Shown here piece after piece: positions 15,213 through 23,860 of a stretch of DNA of 24,911 nt. The notes under the pieces were generated by a model that did not search any database, was not told where the DNA came from, and was given only the letters and a program-made list of their open reading frames with translations. A program made the position numbers and the translations under genes. Positions within the stretch are counted from its first letter, which is position 1. Each line of letters opens with the position of its first letter. The DNA is from an uncultured Clostridia bacterium. GTDB taxonomy: Bacteria; Bacillota; Clostridia; Oscillospirales; Acutalibacteraceae. Location of the stretch: assembly GCA_946006915.1 (NCBI GenBank), contig CAMFZK010000001.1, forward strand, positions 1-24,911, written 5' to 3'.

Positions 15213-15253
15213 CTAAAATATATTTTACATTTTCAACAGAAGGTGAAAAGATT

Positions 15254-17341
15254 ATGAAAATCGAAAATTTGTTGGTTTTGTTTACCTTCGTAGGTGCTTT
15301 GGTTGCCTTGGCTTACGTGGCAATTACCGCAAAAAGAGTACTGAAGTTCTCGGAAGGTACGGACAAAATGAAGAAAATCGCCTCTGCCATTCGTGAGGGC
15401 GCTAATGCTTACCTTAAAAGACAGTATAAGGTAGTTATTGTCTTCTTTGCCTGTATGCTTGTAATTTTAAGTGCTATGGCATCTTTTAAAATGCTTACTT
15501 GGTATGTGCCTTTTGCTTTTGTAACCGGCGGATTTTTCTCGGCTTTGTCGGGGTATATCGGTATGAAAATCGCTACCGCCGCAAACAGCAGAACCGCAAA
15601 TGCCTGCCGTGAGGGACTTAACAAAGGTCTTCGTGTGGCATTTTCTGCCGGTTCGGTAATGGGATTCACCGTTGTCGGCTTAGGTCTTTTGGATATTTCA
15701 ATTTGGTTTACACTTTTAAAATTTGTTTTTAATTGCGGTCCTTCGGAAATTACAAGCGCAATGCTTACTTTCGGTATGGGTGCTTCTTCAATGGCACTTT
15801 TTGCCCGTGTCGGCGGCGGTGTGTTCACTAAAGCGGCGGACGTAGGTGCAGACCTTGTGGGTAAGGTTGAGGCAGGTATCCCCGAAGACGACCCAAGAAA
15901 CCCCGCAGTTATTGCCGACAATGTAGGCGATAACGTAGGTGACGTTGCGGGTATGGGTGCAGACCTTTATGAATCTTATGTCGGCTCTATTATTTCGGCA
16001 TCGGCTTTGGGTGTTGCCGCTTTTAAAAGTTTTGAAGCAATGGCAATTCCTATGCTTATGGCGGCTGTCGGCATTATTTGCTCCATTATAGGTACACTTT
16101 TGGTTAGAACCAAGGAAAAAGCAACCCAAAAAGACTTGTTAAAATCTTTAAGCCGCGGCACTAATTTCAGTGCGGTACTAATTGCAATTCTCGCATTGCC
16201 TATGGTTTACTTCATTTTGGGCAAAGCAAATATCGGACTTTACTTTTCAATCCTTTCGGGACTTATAGCCGGTGTGCTTATAGGTCAGTCAACCGAATTT
16301 TTCACAAGCGAATCCTATAGACCTACCCGTTCTTTGGCAGGTAAAAGCGAAACGGGTTCGGCCACAATCATTATCGGCGGTTTGTCACTGGGTATGATTT
16401 CCACCGTTCTTCCGATAGTAATTATTTCGGTATGCGTATTGGTTTCCTACGCCGCCGCAGGCGGTTTCGGTTCTGCGGGTGCTTCGCACGGACTTTACGG
16501 TATCGCTTTGGCGGCAGTCGGTATGCTTTCTACATTGGGTATTACCTTGGCTACCGATGCTTACGGTCCTGTTGCCGATAATGCTGGCGGTATAGCCGAA
16601 ATGGCAGGACTTGAACCCGAAGTTCGTGAACGTACCGACGCACTCGACGCTTTAGGAAATACAACCGCCGCTACCGGTAAAGGTTTTGCTATCGGTTCTG
16701 CCGCACTTACCGCTTTGGCTTTAATGGCTTCTTACATTGATAAGGTTAAAGAAGTAGGCGGTAATGTCAAGGGATTTGACCTTATGAATCCCACCGTGCT
16801 TATCGGTTTGTTTATCGGTGCTTGTCTGCCGTTTGTTTTTGCGGCTTTAACAATGGAATCTGTCGGCAAAGCGGCACAGTCGGTTGTTATTGAAGTTCGC
16901 CGTCAGTTTAAAGAAATTGCCGGTATAATGGAAGGCAAAGCCGACCCCGACTATGCAAAATGCGTTGACCTTTGCACTAAATCAAGTTTGCGTGAAATGA
17001 TTTTACCCACCGTTGTTGCGGTTGTAACTCCTGTTGCAGTCGGCTTAATTTTGGGCTTTACCGGCGTTGTAGGTATGCTTGCAGGCGCTACCGCAAGCGG
17101 TTTCTTGCTTGCAATCTTTATGTCTAATTCGGGCGGTGCTTGGGATAACGCCAAAAAGTACATAGAATCCGGCGTTCACGGCGGTAAAGGCAGCGACCAG
17201 CACAAGGCGGCCGTTGTGGGCGATACGGTAGGCGACCCGTTTAAGGATACATCGGGACCGGCAATTAACATTCTTATTAAACTTTTAAGTATGGTATCTA
17301 TTGTGTTTGCCGCCCTTGTTGTTAATTTCAGTTTGCTTTAA
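15254..17341 (+). CDS. hppA: Membrane-bound K+-dependent ion-pumping pyrophosphatase (predicted Na+ type)
   Basis: This integral membrane enzyme hydrolyses pyrophosphate and pumps Na+ or H+. The 695-residue product has about 16 membrane segments. It has the signature DVGADLVGKVE starting at Asp196, DNVGDNVGD at 222-230, TDAYGPVADNAGG, and the C-terminal GDTVGDPFKDTSGP. GNTTAATGKG at 468-477 has Ala472 and Gly475, the K+-dependent type; K+-independent enzymes have Lys there. Glu240 in DLYESYVGS matches the Glu of Thermotoga maritima Na+-PPase, so Na+ pumping is likely. GAAGGTG at 15239-15245 precedes the ATG. It stands between two terminators. It would turn biosynthetic pyrophosphate into an ion gradient. 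Confidence 0.94.
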   Translation: MKIENLLVLFTFVGALVALAYVAITAKRVLKFSEGTDKMKKIASAIREGANAYLKRQYKVVIVFFACMLVILSAMASFKMLTWYVPFAFVTGGFFSALSGYIGMKIATAANSRTANACREGLNKGLRVAFSAGSVMGFTVVGLGLLDISIWFTLLKFVFNCGPSEITSAMLTFGMGASSMALFARVGGGVFTKAADVGADLVGKVEAGIPEDDPRNPAVIADNVGDNVGDVAGMGADLYESYVGSIISASALGVAAFKSFEAMAIPMLMAAVGIICSIIGTLLVRTKEKATQKDLLKSLSRGTNFSAVLIAILALPMVYFILGKANIGLYFSILSGLIAGVLIGQSTEFFTSESYRPTRSLAGKSETGSATIIIGGLSLGMISTVLPIVIISVCVLVSYAAAGGFGSAGASHGLYGIALAAVGMLSTLGITLATDAYGPVADNAGGIAEMAGLEPEVRERTDALDALGNTTAATGKGFAIGSAALTALALMASYIDKVKEVGGNVKGFDLMNPTVLIGLFIGACLPFVFAALTMESVGKAAQSVVIEVRRQFKEIAGIMEGKADPDYAKCVDLCTKSSLREMILPTVVAVVTPVAVGLILGFTGVVGMLAGATASGFLLAIFMSNSGGAWDNAKKYIESGVHGGKGSDQHKAAVVGDTVGDPFKDTSGPAINILIKLLSMVSIVFAALVVNFSLL

Positions 17342-17347
17342 TTTTTT

Positions 17348-17377
17348 AACACCCTTCACACCGAAGGGTGTTTTTTA
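17348..17377 (+). terminator. Intrinsic terminator after the pyrophosphatase gene
   Basis: A perfect 10-base-pair stem joins 17348-17357 to 17363-17372 around a 5-base loop (ACACC), followed by a T tract to 17376. It sits seven bases after the stop codon and separates this gene from the polysaccharide operon. Confidence 0.92.
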
Positions 17378-17392
17378 TATGAAACATAATAA

Positions 17393-17421
17393 TTGACTTT
17401 ATGCTTTTGGTTTGCTATAAT
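17393..17421 (+). promoter_or_regulatory. Promoter of the surface polysaccharide operon
   Basis: TTGACT at 17393-17398 and TATAAT at 17416-17421 are separated by 17 bases, with TGC just before the -10 (extended -10). A leader of roughly 65 bases follows to the GTG start at 17494. I see no convincing riboswitch or operator in that leader. Confidence 0.82.
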
Positions 17422-17493
17422 GTAGTTAGTTATATTAGGGATATTGCGTAAAAGTAAAAGAATAGTTTTACATATCGGCAAGGAGCGTTTTTT

Positions 17494-18483
17494 GTGAATC
17501 AGAACAGTAAAAAAGTGTTGATTTTTTGTCCCAAATTTTTTGGATATGAAAATAGAGTAGCAAATGCTTTCAGGGCTAACGGCTATATGGTTGATTTATA
17601 TAACGAAAGACCGAGTGACGGATTCATCGCCAAGGTTGCAATCCGTAAAAATTGGCGTTTTTATAAACCGGTGATTAAAAAATATTTAAACGGTATTATC
17701 GAACAAAACAAAGATAAAAAGTACGATTATATAATAGTTTTCAGGGGAGAAACTATCGGTGAAAGCGAACTTTTGCAACTTAAAACCGCTTTTCCGAACG
17801 CCAAAACCATTTTCTATTTGTGGGATTCGGTAGAAAATACTATTGAAAGCAAGAAAAAAATAAACATCTATGACAAGGTGTTTACCTTTGACCCCAACGA
17901 TGCCGAAAAATACAATTTAGTATTCCTGTCTTTACCCTACGGCGAAGAATACACTTCCGAAGTACCGACTACTAAGACCGAGTACGATTTGGCGTTTATC
18001 GGCACGGCTCATTCCATTAGACCGAGAATTGTAAAAGAACTTAAAAAACAGTGCGAAGAAATGAATCTTAAAATGTTTATTTTCTTCTATTCTCCGCATA
18101 TTTTGGTTTATTTGTTTAACAAATTTTTTAACAAAGATTATAAATACATCAGTTTAAAGGAAATAAATTTCAAGTCGCTTACCACGGCGGAAGTTTGCGA
18201 TATTTATAATAAATCCACGTGCATTTTGGATATCGGTCACCCAAACCAAAACGGTACAACCACACGGCCTGTGGAAATGCTTGCTATGAAGAAAAAAATC
18301 ATTACTACAAACACAAATGTGAAATATTTTGATTATTTTGACCAAAACGATTTTTTTATTATTGATAAGCAAAACCCAAAATTGGACAAGAGTTTTTTTG
18401 AAAGCGAATATGTGCCTGTTAAGAAAGATATTTTGTATAAATATTCGCCAGAAAATTTTGTGAAAACTATTTTGGAAGAATAA
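17494..18483 (+). CDS. Putative glycosyltransferase (GT-B fold, CgeB-like)
   Basis: The 329-residue protein starts with a Rossmann-like strand (KKVLIFCPKFFGYENRVANAF). Its C-terminal segment, TTTRPVEMLAMKKKIITTN (about residues 254-272), resembles the sugar-nucleotide-binding region of GT-B enzymes such as those grouped with the spore protein CgeB. No signal peptide or clear membrane helix is present. It uses a GTG start at 17494, supported by AAGGAG at 17480-17485. As first gene of an operon with other glycosyltransferases, a polymerase and rhamnose genes, a sugar-transfer role is likely, but donor and acceptor are unknown. The sequence is Lys- and Asn-rich and the DNA more AT-rich than the metabolic operon. 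Confidence 0.62.
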   Translation: MNQNSKKVLIFCPKFFGYENRVANAFRANGYMVDLYNERPSDGFIAKVAIRKNWRFYKPVIKKYLNGIIEQNKDKKYDYIIVFRGETIGESELLQLKTAFPNAKTIFYLWDSVENTIESKKKINIYDKVFTFDPNDAEKYNLVFLSLPYGEEYTSEVPTTKTEYDLAFIGTAHSIRPRIVKELKKQCEEMNLKMFIFFYSPHILVYLFNKFFNKDYKYISLKEINFKSLTTAEVCDIYNKSTCILDIGHPNQNGTTTRPVEMLAMKKKIITTNTNVKYFDYFDQNDFFIIDKQNPKLDKSFFESEYVPVKKDILYKYSPENFVKTILEE

Positions 18484-18510
18484 ACCAACTCTTAATAACT
18501 TGCTTGAAAC

Positions 18511-18514
18511 GGAG
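18511..18514 (+). promoter_or_regulatory. Ribosome binding site fixing the GT4 start
   Basis: GGAG at 18511-18514 lies 6 bases before ATG 18521. The in-frame TTG at 18500 has no such site and adds seven residues that do not fit the family start (MRIVVNDIAAS). Confidence 0.75.
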
Positions 18515-18520
18515 ATTATT

Positions 18521-19573
18521 ATGCGTATAGTAGTTAATGATATTGCCGCAAGTTCGGGCGGAGTATTGACGGTATTAAAAGACTTTTATCAATATGTTAA
18601 GGAAAACGACAGGGAGAATGAGTGGTATTTTTTGGTTGGCGACGACTACATTGAACCTACCGAAAATATTCATATAATAAAATTCCCGAAAATCAAAAAA
18701 AGTTATATAAAAAGACTCATATTTGATTTTATTACCGGAAAAAAATTCATCAAAGAACTTAAGGCGGATTGTATTTTTTCTTTGCAGAATACCGTTATTC
18801 ACGGAGTTGATGTGCCTCAAACGGTATATCAGCACCAACCATTACCTTTCCAAGATATAAAGAATTACTCTTTCTTTAAGCGCAGCGAAAGGAAAATGGC
18901 AGTATATCAGCATTTAATTGGTAAAATAATTTTTCTCTCAACCAAAAAGGCGGATAAACTTATCGTTCAAACCGAGTGGATGAGGGATGCTATAAATAAT
19001 AAATGTTCGGTTTCTAAAGAAAAGATTGTAAAAATTGCTCCTAATATTGAAAATGCGGATAATCTTCGTATAGAAGTACCTAGAAAGAATAATTTGTTTT
19101 TCTTTCCCACTTCTACCATGCCATATAAAAATATTGACTGTATATATAATGCAGCTAAGATTCTTGAAAATAAAAATCTTAATTTTACCGTTAAAATCAC
19201 TGTACCTGATGGTGAGGAACAAAAGAATATTCAATACATAGGGCAAATTAAAAGAGAAGATGTATTTGCAAATTTATGCGAGGGAACGCTTATTTTTCCG
19301 TCTTATATTGAAACATTCGGTTATCCTTTGATAGAAGCGGCGCAAATGGGTGCTATTGTTTTGTCGGCTGACTGTCCGTACGCACATGAAGTATTGGGTG
19401 ATTATCAAAACGCTTATTATTTTAATCCTTTTAATCCCCAAGAATTGGCAATGCTTATTGAAAAAGTAATAACCGGCGAGATTGAGCGTAAAGACATTCG
19501 CAAAAAAGTTGAAAACGAACAAAACACATGGAAATATGTTGTTGATGAAATTGTTTCGGCAAAGAGGAAGTGA
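18521..19573 (+). CDS. Glycosyltransferase family 4 (GT-B) enzyme
   Basis: This 350-residue cytoplasmic enzyme should transfer a sugar from a nucleotide donor to a growing lipid-linked glycan with retention of configuration. The N-terminal half holds MRIVVNDIAASSGGVLTVLKD. The C-terminal half has the family-4 pattern: FFFPTSTMPYKNIDCIYNA, then IFPSYIETFGYPLIEAAQMG with the conserved E(x7)E, and DCPYAHEVLGD. No membrane helix is seen. It ends in a four-base GTGA overlap with the next gene, indicating coupling. Specific donor and acceptor cannot be told from sequence. Confidence 0.88.
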   Translation: MRIVVNDIAASSGGVLTVLKDFYQYVKENDRENEWYFLVGDDYIEPTENIHIIKFPKIKKSYIKRLIFDFITGKKFIKELKADCIFSLQNTVIHGVDVPQTVYQHQPLPFQDIKNYSFFKRSERKMAVYQHLIGKIIFLSTKKADKLIVQTEWMRDAINNKCSVSKEKIVKIAPNIENADNLRIEVPRKNNLFFFPTSTMPYKNIDCIYNAAKILENKNLNFTVKITVPDGEEQKNIQYIGQIKREDVFANLCEGTLIFPSYIETFGYPLIEAAQMGAIVLSADCPYAHEVLGDYQNAYYFNPFNPQELAMLIEKVITGEIERKDIRKKVENEQNTWKYVVDEIVSAKRK

Positions 19574-20523
19574 AAAAGGTGACAGTTTCGGTTGCGCTTG
19601 CATTATACAACGGAGAAAAGTTTATTGAGAAACAACTTGATACTTTGCGGCTTCAAACCGTAAAACCAAATCAAGTTGTCTTGTGTGACGATGGTTCTTC
19701 AGATAACACAGTAAATATAGTAAATGAATATATTAAGAAATATTCTTTAGGGGACAGTTGGAAAATTTGCAAAAATCCCCAAAATTTAGGATACGCAAAA
19801 AATTTTTATCACGCAATGGAATTATGTGACGGGGACTTAATTTACCTTTGCGACCAGGACGATATTTGGAAAAATGATAAGATTGAAAAGATGAATAAGG
19901 TAATGGAGGAAAATCCAAATATCTCTCTACTTATGTGTAGAGGCGGGGTTATTGGTGCAGACGATAGGGAATTGCACGGGATGATGATAAAAAAAGCAGA
20001 AGAAACCGAAAAAATTACAAAAATTTCGGTAGAAGATATAATACGTATCTTCGATTGGACAGGCATGTTAATGTGTGTTCGTAAGGACTTTTTTGAACAA
20101 CGTAAAAGCATAATTTCCGAAATTTCCGCCCCGCATGATTTTGTATTGGCACTCTCTGCTGCCGATTGTGAACAATTTTATGTTTATGACTATGTGGGGG
20201 CTTACCATAGACGACACAGTAATAATGCCGCAAACGAAGAACACAGGATTTCAAAACTTCTCAACTTAAAGAGAAAAATAAGGGATATAGACAATTATAA
20301 CGGCTATTTATACAATGTTGCAAATTCAAATATTGAAATACAAAAAAACAGTATGAATATGTTAGAAGAACGTCTTATAAAATCACAGCAAAGAAAACAA
20401 GCGTTAGAGGAAAAAAGTATAAAAAAACTTTTTAAATTGTATTTTTCTGATGATAAAAAAATGTTAAGACCGATTTCTTTCTTATGTGATACTTGGCTTG
20501 TACTGTTTGGAAGGATTGATTAA
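19570..20523 (+). CDS. Glycosyltransferase family 2 enzyme, rhamnosyltransferase-like
   Basis: The 317-residue protein has a GT-A fold with VSVALALYNGEKFIEKQLDTL at the start, CDDGSSDNT (nucleotide-binding Asp residues), and LCDQDDIW, a DxDD metal-binding motif often seen in rhamnosyltransferase-like GT2 enzymes. A downstream His-rich YHRRHSNN resembles the acceptor-side loop of this group. No membrane segment is obvious. I place the start at GTG 19570, overlapping the previous stop; a GTG at 19579 is an alternative with better spacing from AAGAGG. The rml genes in the same operon make a rhamnose donor plausible. Confidence 0.85.
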   Translation: MKKVTVSVALALYNGEKFIEKQLDTLRLQTVKPNQVVLCDDGSSDNTVNIVNEYIKKYSLGDSWKICKNPQNLGYAKNFYHAMELCDGDLIYLCDQDDIWKNDKIEKMNKVMEENPNISLLMCRGGVIGADDRELHGMMIKKAEETEKITKISVEDIIRIFDWTGMLMCVRKDFFEQRKSIISEISAPHDFVLALSAADCEQFYVYDYVGAYHRRHSNNAANEEHRISKLLNLKRKIRDIDNYNGYLYNVANSNIEIQKNSMNMLEERLIKSQQRKQALEEKSIKKLFKLYFSDDKKMLRPISFLCDTWLVLFGRID

Positions 20524-20525
20524 AT

Positions 20526-21932
20526 TTGTTAAAAAAAATATCAGAAAAACCAAATTGCAGTTTAGAGAGTTTTGCGTTCGTATTGTTGAATGTGATTTTG
20601 GCTGATATTTGCATTTTTGGTGCAGGACGGATAATAGAGTTTGGACCGCTGACATTTAGAATGATTACATTATTGATATTGTTTGCGGTTTGTATACCTT
20701 TGTTTTTTAAGAATTTTAAATTACTTTTAAAAAGCAAATATGTTTGTTCGGTAATGGTTTTTGGGATACTTGTTATTTTAGCTGCAGTTATTGGCGTTTT
20801 AAATCACAACAGAACAAACTTGATTATAACTGATATTAAAGGGTTTATTTATTTTGCATTTTTACCGTGTGCTGTTGTTCTGATAAATTCTTACGAAAAG
20901 ATACTTGTATTAGCCAAAACAAGTATGTATTCCGCAATGGTTCAAGGGTTGGTACATATAACTTTTATAGGTTTTTATATTGCTGATGTTTCTTGGTTTG
21001 ATAAGGTTACTCAGTTTTGCGATGAACGAAGGTTTTTTTATGTTTCGTACAGGATTTCTTCCGTAAACGTAAGAGTTAGTTTTTTAAGTCTTGCCTGTTT
21101 ACTGTTGGGTATAGTTTTTTCGATATACTTCAGCACTAAAAACACAAAAATAATATTTAAATTTATATATCCCCTTATTACGGCAATTTGCGGTTTTGCA
21201 TTGTTTGTGTCGTATACACGTTCGGTATATTTGGCAGTGGGTATAACCGTTATTTTGTTGTTGATATCGTTTTTTATACTTTCTGCAAAAAAACAAAAAA
21301 TAGAACTTCTTAAACATATTGCAGTTACATTAGTTGTTTTTGCGGTTATAATAACAGGGTTTAAAATAAAAACCGGTGAAAACTATTTTTCTTATGGATT
21401 GTCAAGGGCTCTTGTGGGCATAGATATTTTCAAAGGGGAAACTGATAATTCAGAAATTGGTGACGATGAAAATGATGATGTTGAAAACAATAGCGTTGGA
21501 AATGACTCCTTTTATCAAAATACGATAACTTCTGATAGTTTGCGTGAAAAGACAATTAGCGAGTTGATTTCTAACATTAAAAAATCCCCTATAATCGGTT
21601 TGGGGTTAGGCGCAGAGATACCGTCGCGTCCTGATGGGTTGAACGAATACTTTTTCTTGGATTTGTTTTCTAAAATGGGAATACTTGGGCTACTGGCTTA
21701 CCTATCACCTGTCATATTTATGATAATTCAACTAATAGAACTTTTCAAAAAGAAGAATAAAAAAGTGTTACATTTGTTTGCGTGGTTTTGTGTTTTGTTA
21801 GGACTTATTGCATATTCGTATTTCACACCGTGTATGAATTCGTCCGTAGGCATTATGGTTTATTGTTTTATAATGGCTGTATTTGAATCTTATAAAAAAT
21901 TACAAACGGATACGGAGGGGCAACATTTATGA
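20526..21932 (+). CDS. Wzy/O-antigen-ligase-like polysaccharide polymerase
   Basis: The 468-residue multi-spanning membrane protein has about 11-12 hydrophobic segments. Typical features of Wzy_C proteins are the SYTRSVYLAVGI segment in the middle and a large outer loop ending in IIGLGLGAEIPSRPDGLNEYFFLDLFSKMGILGLLAY. Such enzymes join lipid-linked repeat units into polymer on the outer face of the membrane. The outer loop contains an Asp/Glu/Asn-rich stretch (about residues 303-338). The start is a TTG at 20526, 10 bases after GGAAGGA at 20509-20515; no ATG fits. It overlaps rmlA in an ATGA junction. Strongly AT-rich DNA suggests a variable, possibly transferred gene. Confidence 0.82.
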   Translation: MLKKISEKPNCSLESFAFVLLNVILADICIFGAGRIIEFGPLTFRMITLLILFAVCIPLFFKNFKLLLKSKYVCSVMVFGILVILAAVIGVLNHNRTNLIITDIKGFIYFAFLPCAVVLINSYEKILVLAKTSMYSAMVQGLVHITFIGFYIADVSWFDKVTQFCDERRFFYVSYRISSVNVRVSFLSLACLLLGIVFSIYFSTKNTKIIFKFIYPLITAICGFALFVSYTRSVYLAVGITVILLLISFFILSAKKQKIELLKHIAVTLVVFAVIITGFKIKTGENYFSYGLSRALVGIDIFKGETDNSEIGDDENDDVENNSVGNDSFYQNTITSDSLREKTISELISNIKKSPIIGLGLGAEIPSRPDGLNEYFFLDLFSKMGILGLLAYLSPVIFMIIQLIELFKKKNKKVLHLFAWFCVLLGLIAYSYFTPCMNSSVGIMVYCFIMAVFESYKKLQTDTEGQHL

Positions 21933-22822
21933 AAGGCATAATTTTAGCAGGCGGTTCTGGCACAAGACTTTATCCGCTTACAAAGGTTACTTCAAAACAA
22001 CTTTTACCCATTTATGACAAACCGATGATTTATTACCCTATGTCGGTGCTGATGAATGCGGGTATACGTGATATTTTGATAATATCCACCCCACAGGACA
22101 CACCCCGTTTTAAGGACCTTTTGGGTGACGGAAAACAGTTCGGCGTAAACCTTTCTTATGCGGTTCAGCCGTCGCCGGACGGTTTGGCACAGGCATTTAT
22201 AATCGGTGCCGATTTTATAGGCGACGATACGGTTGCTATGGTACTGGGCGATAATATTTTTGCGGGACACGGTCTTAAAAAGCGCTTGAAATCGGCGGTG
22301 GAGAACGCCGAAACAGGTAAAGGCGCTACGGTGTTCGGATATTATGTTGACGACCCCGAGCGTTTCGGAATTGTTGAGTTTGACAGTAAAGGACATGCTA
22401 TATCCATTGAAGAAAAACCGCAAAACCCCAAAAGCAATTACTGCGTAACGGGACTTTACTTTTACGATAACCGTGTGGTTGAATATGCAAAAAATCTTAA
22501 ACCCTCTGCCCGTGGGGAGTTGGAAATTACCGATTTAAACCGCATATATCTTGAAAACGGCGACCTTAATGTTGAACTTTTGGGACAGGGATTTACCTGG
22601 CTGGACACCGGCACACACGAAAGTTTGGTAGAAGCCACCAACTTTGTTAAAACGATGGAAACCCACCAACACAGAAAGATAGCGTGTTTGGAAGAAATTG
22701 CGTATCTAAACGGTTGGATAACCAAAGATGATGTATTAGAAGTTTATGAAGTTTTAAAGAAAAACCAGTACGGTCAGTATTTAAAAGACGTTCTTGACGG
22801 AAAATATATAGACATTCTTTAA
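21929..22822 (+). CDS. rmlA: Glucose-1-phosphate thymidylyltransferase
   Basis: This enzyme makes dTDP-glucose from dTTP and glucose-1-phosphate, the first step to dTDP-L-rhamnose. The 297-residue product has the nucleotide-binding loop LAGGSGTRLYPLT (residues 6-18), the SKQLLPIYDKPMIYYP segment, VLGDNIFAGHGL with its metal-binding Asp, EEKPQNPKSNYCVTGLYFYD and WLDTGTHESL. Length is normal. The ATG overlaps the polymerase stop, and GGAGGGG at 21914-21920 provides the ribosome site. It heads the rmlABDC block. Confidence 0.96.
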   Translation: MKGIILAGGSGTRLYPLTKVTSKQLLPIYDKPMIYYPMSVLMNAGIRDILIISTPQDTPRFKDLLGDGKQFGVNLSYAVQPSPDGLAQAFIIGADFIGDDTVAMVLGDNIFAGHGLKKRLKSAVENAETGKGATVFGYYVDDPERFGIVEFDSKGHAISIEEKPQNPKSNYCVTGLYFYDNRVVEYAKNLKPSARGELEITDLNRIYLENGDLNVELLGQGFTWLDTGTHESLVEATNFVKTMETHQHRKIACLEEIAYLNGWITKDDVLEVYEVLKKNQYGQYLKDVLDGKYIDIL

Positions 22823-22840
22823 TTAAAAGGAGTAAGAGTT

Positions 22841-23860
22841 ATGAATATTATTGTTACAGGCGGCGCAGGATTTATAGGAAGCAATTTTGTGTTCCATATG
22901 TTGAAAAAATACCCTAATTACAGAATTATTTGCCTTGATAAACTTACCTATGCGGGTAATTTGTCTACATTGGCTCCGGTTATGGACAATCCCAATTTTA
23001 GATTCGTTAAAGCCGACATTTGCGACAGAGAGGCAGTTTATAAACTTTTTGAAGAAGAAAAACCCGACATTGTTGTAAACTTTGCCGCCGAAAGCCACGT
23101 AGACCGCTCTATTGAAGACCCGGGTATTTTCCTGCAAACAAATATTATGGGTACAGCCGTTTTGATGGATGCTTGCCGTAAATACGGTATTACCCGTTAC
23201 CATCAAGTTTCTACCGACGAAGTGTACGGTGATTTACCGCTTGACCGCCCCGACCTTTTCTTTACAGAAGAAACCCCCATTCATACTTCGTCACCTTATT
23301 CAAGTTCAAAAGCGGGTGCCGACCTTTTGGTATTGGCATATCACCGCACCTTTGGGCTTCCGGTTACTATCAGCCGTTGTTCCAATAACTATGGTCCTTA
23401 CCACTTCCCCGAAAAGTTAATTCCGCTTATGATTGCCAACGCTTTAAACGATAAACCGCTTCCGGTTTACGGCGAAGGTTTAAATGTTCGTGACTGGCTC
23501 TATGTTGAAGACCATTGCAAAGCGATTGACCTCATTATCCACAAAGGCCGTGTGGGTGAGGTTTATAACATCGGCGGTCATAACGAAATGAAGAATATTG
23601 ATATTGTTAAAATTATTTGCAAGGCACTCGGCAAGCCGGAAAGTTTAATTACCTACGTAACCGACCGTAAGGGACACGATATGAGATATGCTATCGACCC
23701 GACCAAGATTCATAACGAACTCGGTTGGTTGCCCGAAACAAAATTTGCCGACGGTATTCAAAAAACAATTCAATGGTATTTGGATAACAAGGAATGGTGG
23801 GAAACCATTATTTCGGGTGAATACCAAAACTATTACGATAAAATGTATGGTAACAGATGA
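22841..23860 (+). CDS. rmlB: dTDP-glucose 4,6-dehydratase
   Basis: This NAD-dependent short-chain dehydrogenase converts dTDP-glucose to dTDP-4-keto-6-deoxyglucose. The 339-residue product shows TGGAGFIGS (residues 6-14), AAESHVDRSI, STDEVYGD with the catalytic Asp126-Glu127 pair, Tyr153 and Lys157 in YSSSK, and SNNYGPYHFPEKLIPL. Length is normal. AAAAGGAG just upstream gives the start, 18 bases after rmlA. It overlaps rmlD by four bases. Confidence 0.96.
   Translation: MNIIVTGGAGFIGSNFVFHMLKKYPNYRIICLDKLTYAGNLSTLAPVMDNPNFRFVKADICDREAVYKLFEEEKPDIVVNFAAESHVDRSIEDPGIFLQTNIMGTAVLMDACRKYGITRYHQVSTDEVYGDLPLDRPDLFFTEETPIHTSSPYSSSKAGADLLVLAYHRTFGLPVTISRCSNNYGPYHFPEKLIPLMIANALNDKPLPVYGEGLNVRDWLYVEDHCKAIDLIIHKGRVGEVYNIGGHNEMKNIDIVKIICKALGKPESLITYVTDRKGHDMRYAIDPTKIHNELGWLPETKFADGIQKTIQWYLDNKEWWETIISGEYQNYYDKMYGNR

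Noticed and set aside
15213..15253. Separate promoter for the pyrophosphatase gene
   Set aside because: A TATATT-like box exists in AT-rich sequence, but its -35 would fall inside the terminator stem and does not match the consensus.
17422..17493. Possible riboswitch or attenuator in the polysaccharide operon leader
   Set aside because: Only a short weak GTAAAA/TTTTAC pairing is visible in about 70 bases; no known riboswitch core or terminator follows it.
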